64,000 bases of DNA from CAWCGU01 sp963838095 (GTDB lineage: Bacteria; Actinomycetota; Thermoleophilia; Solirubrobacterales; 70-9), in the NCBI GenBank assembly GCA_963838095.1, contig CAWIPO010000006.1, forward strand, positions 620,001 to 684,000, read 5' to 3'. How positions within the stretch are numbered: position 1 is the first letter of the stretch; each line of letters opens with the position of its first letter. Shown piece by piece: positions 61,185 to 64,000 of the stretch. Made by a program: the position numbers and the translations under genes. Under the pieces are notes generated by a model that was not told the DNA's origin, did no database searches, and saw only the letters and a program-made list of their open reading frames with translations.

Positions 61185-61947
61185 GGCGGCCTCTCTGCCC
61201 CGCCTCCTATTGGTGGGTCGGCGCAGGCCGTCGTCGGCAATCGCCAGGGCCGTCGCGACCACCGTTTCCGGCCGGATCCCGCCGCGGGAGCGAAGCTGGA
61301 TCGGCGCGGTCGAGTCGTGGCGGGAAGAGCTCGCCTCGCGGCAGGACCCGACCCGGGCCGGGTTCGCGCCGCAGCCGGGAGGGCTGGCGCCGTGGGCGAC
61401 CGCGCTCGATCACACGATGCCCGTCTACGTCGCCGCCGCCTTCTACAGCATCCCCGCGCTGTGGGGACGCTTTCTGATGCGGCTGGTCAGCGAGCTGGCG
61501 CCGCGCTCCTGCATCGAGCTCGGCACGGGGCTCGGGATCTCTGCCGCGTATCAGGGCGCCGCCCTCGAGCTGGGCGGAGGCGGGAGCTTGATCACGCTCG
61601 ACGCCGCCGAGTCGTGGGGCGAGATCGCGCGCATGGGCTTCTCCACCCTGGGGCTGAGCTCGAGGATCGAGCCGAGGTTGGGCGACATCGGCGACACGCT
61701 CGAGGAAGTGCTCAAGGATGCCGCCCCCGTCGACTACGCGTACGTCGACGCCGAGCACCTGGAGGCTCCGACGCTGGCGCACTTCGAGGCGATGCTTCCG
61801 CATCTCCGCGACGGAGCGGTCGTTGTGTTCGACGACATCGGCCTGTCCGCGGAGATGCGCCGTGCCTGGAGGGAGATCAAGCGTCATCCACGCGTGTCGA
61901 TCGCGATCGGCCTCGGTCGCATGGGCGTGGTCGGCGTGGCCGCGTAG
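61147..61947 (+). CDS. Class I SAM-dependent methyltransferase, paralogue 2
   Basis: 266 residues, duplicate of the gene at 58595. SAM motif SCIELGTGLGISAAYQGAAL; SLITLDAAESWGEIARMGFS; PVDYAYVDAEHLEAPTLAHF and VVFDDIGLSAEMRRAWREI. The N-terminal half differs more, with GGLAPWATALDHTMPVYVAA where paralogue 1 has GMGPAEFARAVEWM, so they may act on different acceptors. ATG 61147 follows TACGGT; an ATG at 61183 is a shorter choice that would remove most of the head-to-head overlap with the GT2 gene. Confidence 0.8.
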   Translation: MSIDSPILARGRMAASLPRLLLVGRRRPSSAIARAVATTVSGRIPPRERSWIGAVESWREELASRQDPTRAGFAPQPGGLAPWATALDHTMPVYVAAAFYSIPALWGRFLMRLVSELAPRSCIELGTGLGISAAYQGAALELGGGGSLITLDAAESWGEIARMGFSTLGLSSRIEPRLGDIGDTLEEVLKDAAPVDYAYVDAEHLEAPTLAHFEAMLPHLRDGAVVVFDDIGLSAEMRRAWREIKRHPRVSIAIGLGRMGVVGVAA

Positions 61948-61950
61948 TGT
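61945..61950 (+). promoter_or_regulatory. -10 element (TAGTGT) of the second GT2 gene
   Basis: TAGTGT overlaps the stop of the methyltransferase and is followed by 7 nt and the GTG at 61958, exactly the layout at 57773. Confidence 0.45.
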
Positions 61951-61957
61951 GAGGCCC

Positions 61958-62890
61958 GTGACCACGGAGCCGACGATGACGGTGGTCGTTCCCGCGACCA
62001 ACGATCCGGCGACGCTCGAACGCTGCGTCGAGGCGATTCGCTCCGGGTCGGTGCCGCCCGACGAGCTCGTGGTGGTAACCGAGCCGCCCGGTTCCGGGCC
62101 GGCAATGGCGCGAAACGAGGGAGGGCGCGATGCGCAGGGGGACGTGCTCGTGTTCGTAGACGCAGACGTGGTCGTCCACCGAGACGCGCTGGCGCGGATC
62201 AGGGAGGCGTTCGCCGAGGACCCGGACCTCACCGCGCTGTTCGGCTCCTACGATGAGGAGCCGGAGGCGCCCGGGGCAGTGTCCGGCTTTCGCAACCTCC
62301 TTCACCACTACGTGCACCAGTCGGCCGGCGGTGAGGCGCAGACCTTCTGGGCGGGCCTCGGGGCCGTCAGGCGAGATGTCTTCCTGGCGGCGGGCGGCTT
62401 CGACGCCGACCGTTACCCGGTACCGTCGATCGAGGACATCGAGCTCGGTGCGCGGCTGCACGCCGCCGGCGCGCTGATCGTGCTCGACCCGGAGATCCGC
62501 GGCACCCACCTGAAGCAGTGGAGCATGGCCGAGGTCCTGCGGACCGACTTCGCTCGCCGCGGCGTCCCCTGGGCGGAACTGGTGGCGCGAGGCGGAGCTT
62601 CGAGCGATGTCCTCAACCTCGGCTGGCGCCACCGGCTGAGCGCGGCGGCCTCCGTGTTCGCGGTGGTGGCATTCGCCAGGCGCCGGCTCGCGCCTGCGGC
62701 AGCGGCAGCCGCGTTCATGCTCTGGCTCAATCGCGGCTTCTACGCCCTGCTGCTTCGTCGCCGCGGAGTCCGCGAGGCGGCTGTTGGTTTCGGGCTGCAC
62801 GTCGTCCACCACATGACCTCGGTCGCCGCGCTCCTGGTCGGAGTCACCCGCACGCTCTCCGCCGGTCAGAAATCGCACCAGCGCTCATAG
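61958..62890 (+). CDS. GT2-family glycosyltransferase with C-terminal membrane helices
   Basis: 310 residues from a leaderless-type GTG. The GT-A domain opens MTVVVPATNDPATLERCVEA and holds DVLVFVDADVVVHRDALARI (DxD); FWAGLGAVRRDVFLAAGGFD and VPSIEDIELGARLHAAG follow, the last carrying the family's ED pair. Two or three hydrophobic helices near the C-terminus (SAAASVFAVVAFARR, AAAAAAFMLWLN, AVGFGLHVVHHMTSVAALLV) would anchor it. Such enzymes often extend polyprenol-linked glycans. Longer upstream readings in this frame are antisense-like and rejected. The 3' end overlaps the convergent GT39-like gene by 25 bases. Confidence 0.87.
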   Translation: MTTEPTMTVVVPATNDPATLERCVEAIRSGSVPPDELVVVTEPPGSGPAMARNEGGRDAQGDVLVFVDADVVVHRDALARIREAFAEDPDLTALFGSYDEEPEAPGAVSGFRNLLHHYVHQSAGGEAQTFWAGLGAVRRDVFLAAGGFDADRYPVPSIEDIELGARLHAAGALIVLDPEIRGTHLKQWSMAEVLRTDFARRGVPWAELVARGGASSDVLNLGWRHRLSAAASVFAVVAFARRRLAPAAAAAAFMLWLNRGFYALLLRRRGVREAAVGFGLHVVHHMTSVAALLVGVTRTLSAGQKSHQRS

Positions 62891-64000
62891 CCGTCCGGGC
62901 CCAACCGCAGGGCGACGACGTTGAGAATCACCGGGTCATCGCTTGGAGGGTCGGTCGTGCCCTCTTCGATCGTTGCGCACGGCGCCGGGAATTCCTCCTC
63001 GGGCGTGAAGCGAAGCTCGTACAGCGGGTTCCAGACGTAGACCAGAAGCTCAGGCTGCCGAGGAAAGTCCGGATCGAAGGTGGGACTGCGGATGCCGTGC
63101 TGGTTGGCGACGAAGTCGAACGCCAAGGGGTCGGTTCCCCACATCGCGCCCACCGGGACGAGGACCTTGGCGGTCTGGACGCCGTCGCTCTCGGCCGCTT
63201 CGAGCAGGTCGTACCAGAGCGGGTCCGGTCTCGGCTCGCCGACGACGTAGCCGTGGTCGGCGAGCACGGTGAACGACTGGCGGCCGATCAGGTCGCCGAT
63301 GTCGTCGGTCGAGCCAACGACGACGCTCGGCAGCGCGCTCACCGACTGCGAGGCTACGTTCAGCGCCACGAACACCGCTAGTGCGGCGGTCGCCGCGCGC
63401 CGCACCCATTGCCGCGAGGCCTCGGCTATCCACCCCGTGCCGAGCACAGCTACGTAGACGACGAGTGGGAGCGTGTAGCGGGGATCGTGGACGGAGAGGA
63501 GGTACGCGGCCGCGAGGTAGCCCACCACGAGCCCCGCCAGCAGCTCGGGAACCCCACGCCGGCGGATGTCTCGAATCGCTGCGACGAGGCCGATCGCGAA
63601 CAGGCACAGCAGGGGGACGTAGTACTGGTTGTTGATCGCCGCCCAGCCGTAGTAGGTGGTGTTGCCGAGCGAGAATCGCGTTTCGGGCGTGAACTCGGCG
63701 GCGGGCCCGGCGTCGCCCGGGGCGTTCAGCGAAACGGTGGTCCCCTCGGACACGTCAAGCACGTCGTCCACATGCATCAGGTAGTAGGGCGCGGCGAGAA
63801 CCAGCGCGACGATCGCCGCCAGCGCGATGTTGCGCCACTGCCGCCACCCACCCGCGATCAGCATCACCGCCAGCGGGCCGACCACGAAGATGGGGAAGAC
63901 CGTCTTCGTGAGCAGGCCGAGCGCCACCAGGGCACCGGCCGCGATCGACCAGCGGGTGTTGGTGAAGCGATCCGACGCCAGCAGGGCCCACAACGTCATC
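62866..64000 (-). CDS. GT39-like (ArnT/PMT-type) membrane glycosyltransferase, C-terminal part
   Basis: The gene runs off the right end; about 377 residues are present and the N-terminal catalytic part with its Asp/Glu loop is missing. About six hydrophobic helices (for example WSIAAGALVALGLLTKTVFP, NIALAAIVALVLAAPYYLMH, LLAGLVVGYLAAAYLLSVHD) are followed by a soluble C-terminal domain of about 180 residues from VGSTDDIGDLIG on. AYLLSVHDPRYTLPL resembles the HxRY region of GT39/PMT-like enzymes that use polyprenyl-phosphate sugars. The full start lies beyond 64000. It fits the surface-glycan setting. Confidence 0.65.
   Translation of the reverse strand, partial: MTLWALLASDRFTNTRWSIAAGALVALGLLTKTVFPIFVVGPLAVMLIAGGWRQWRNIALAAIVALVLAAPYYLMHVDDVLDVSEGTTVSLNAPGDAGPAAEFTPETRFSLGNTTYYGWAAINNQYYVPLLCLFAIGLVAAIRDIRRRGVPELLAGLVVGYLAAAYLLSVHDPRYTLPLVVYVAVLGTGWIAEASRQWVRRAATAALAVFVALNVASQSVSALPSVVVGSTDDIGDLIGRQSFTVLADHGYVVGEPRPDPLWYDLLEAAESDGVQTAKVLVPVGAMWGTDPLAFDFVANQHGIRSPTFDPDFPRQPELLVYVWNPLYELRFTPEEEFPAPCATIEEGTTDPPSDDPVILNVVALRLGPDGYERWCDF

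Overview
High-GC actinobacterial DNA. The best fit is class Thermoleophilia (Solirubrobacterales-like). This rests on the gene complement (a DUF5995 protein, exported proteins with a conserved GPRQIKPEAVRTGKIADSAV-type segment), frequent GTG and TTG starts, and -10-like TANNNT hexamers placed 5-9 nt before many start codons, which suggests leaderless transcription. The phylum call is fairly secure; the class is inference.

Layout. 1-18 kb is housekeeping: the 3' end of a comF-like gene, hpf, secA, endonuclease IV (frameshifted), prfB with its programmed +1 frameshift intact, a DUF5995 gene and a FIST-domain gene (both frameshifted), nadC, lemA plus a DUF2207 membrane protein, mutM, nadA, an MFS transporter and a transketolase split into two overlapping genes. 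18-21 kb is a gene-poor gap, an alpha/beta hydrolase and an IS110-family element whose transposase ribosome-binding site lies in a strong hairpin. 21-26.4 kb is a tightly packed ftsE-ftsX-ctpA-RNase II/R-smpB operon. 26.4-35 kb holds a charged coiled-coil protein with a helix-hairpin-helix tail, a TetR/MMPL divergent pair with two matching operators, a second MFS transporter, a flavin disulfide reductase and a site-2 protease. 35-38.6 kb encodes a secreted repeat-like protein and a PhoD-like phosphatase.

The standout region is 38.6-51.7 kb: thirteen glycosyltransferase genes in one translationally coupled run. The first eleven are paralogues of one GT8-like family (FYC..., DADM, DQDVLNA and H...KPW motifs) and the last two are GT-B (UGT/MGT-like) enzymes. 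Most neighbouring genes overlap by 1 or 4 bases and some copies share near-identical DNA, pointing to repeated tandem duplication and gene conversion. The product is unknown.

51.7-52.3 kb is non-coding with several hairpins; one short motif also occurs beside the IS110 element. A secreted penicillin-acylase-like Ntn hydrolase follows. 54.7-64 kb is a surface-polysaccharide region: a Wzt/Wzm-type ABC exporter, a UDP-galactopyranose-mutase-like flavoprotein, FkbM-type and other SAM methyltransferases (two are paralogues), two GT2 glycosyltransferases and a GT39-like membrane protein cut by the window end. The GT array may supply glycans to this exporter; that link is inference from proximity.

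Several genes carry single-base insertions that break the frame (nfo, DUF5995, FIST twice, MMPL, probably the 5' end of nadC). Since nadC should be functional, sequencing or assembly indels are at least as likely as true pseudogenes.
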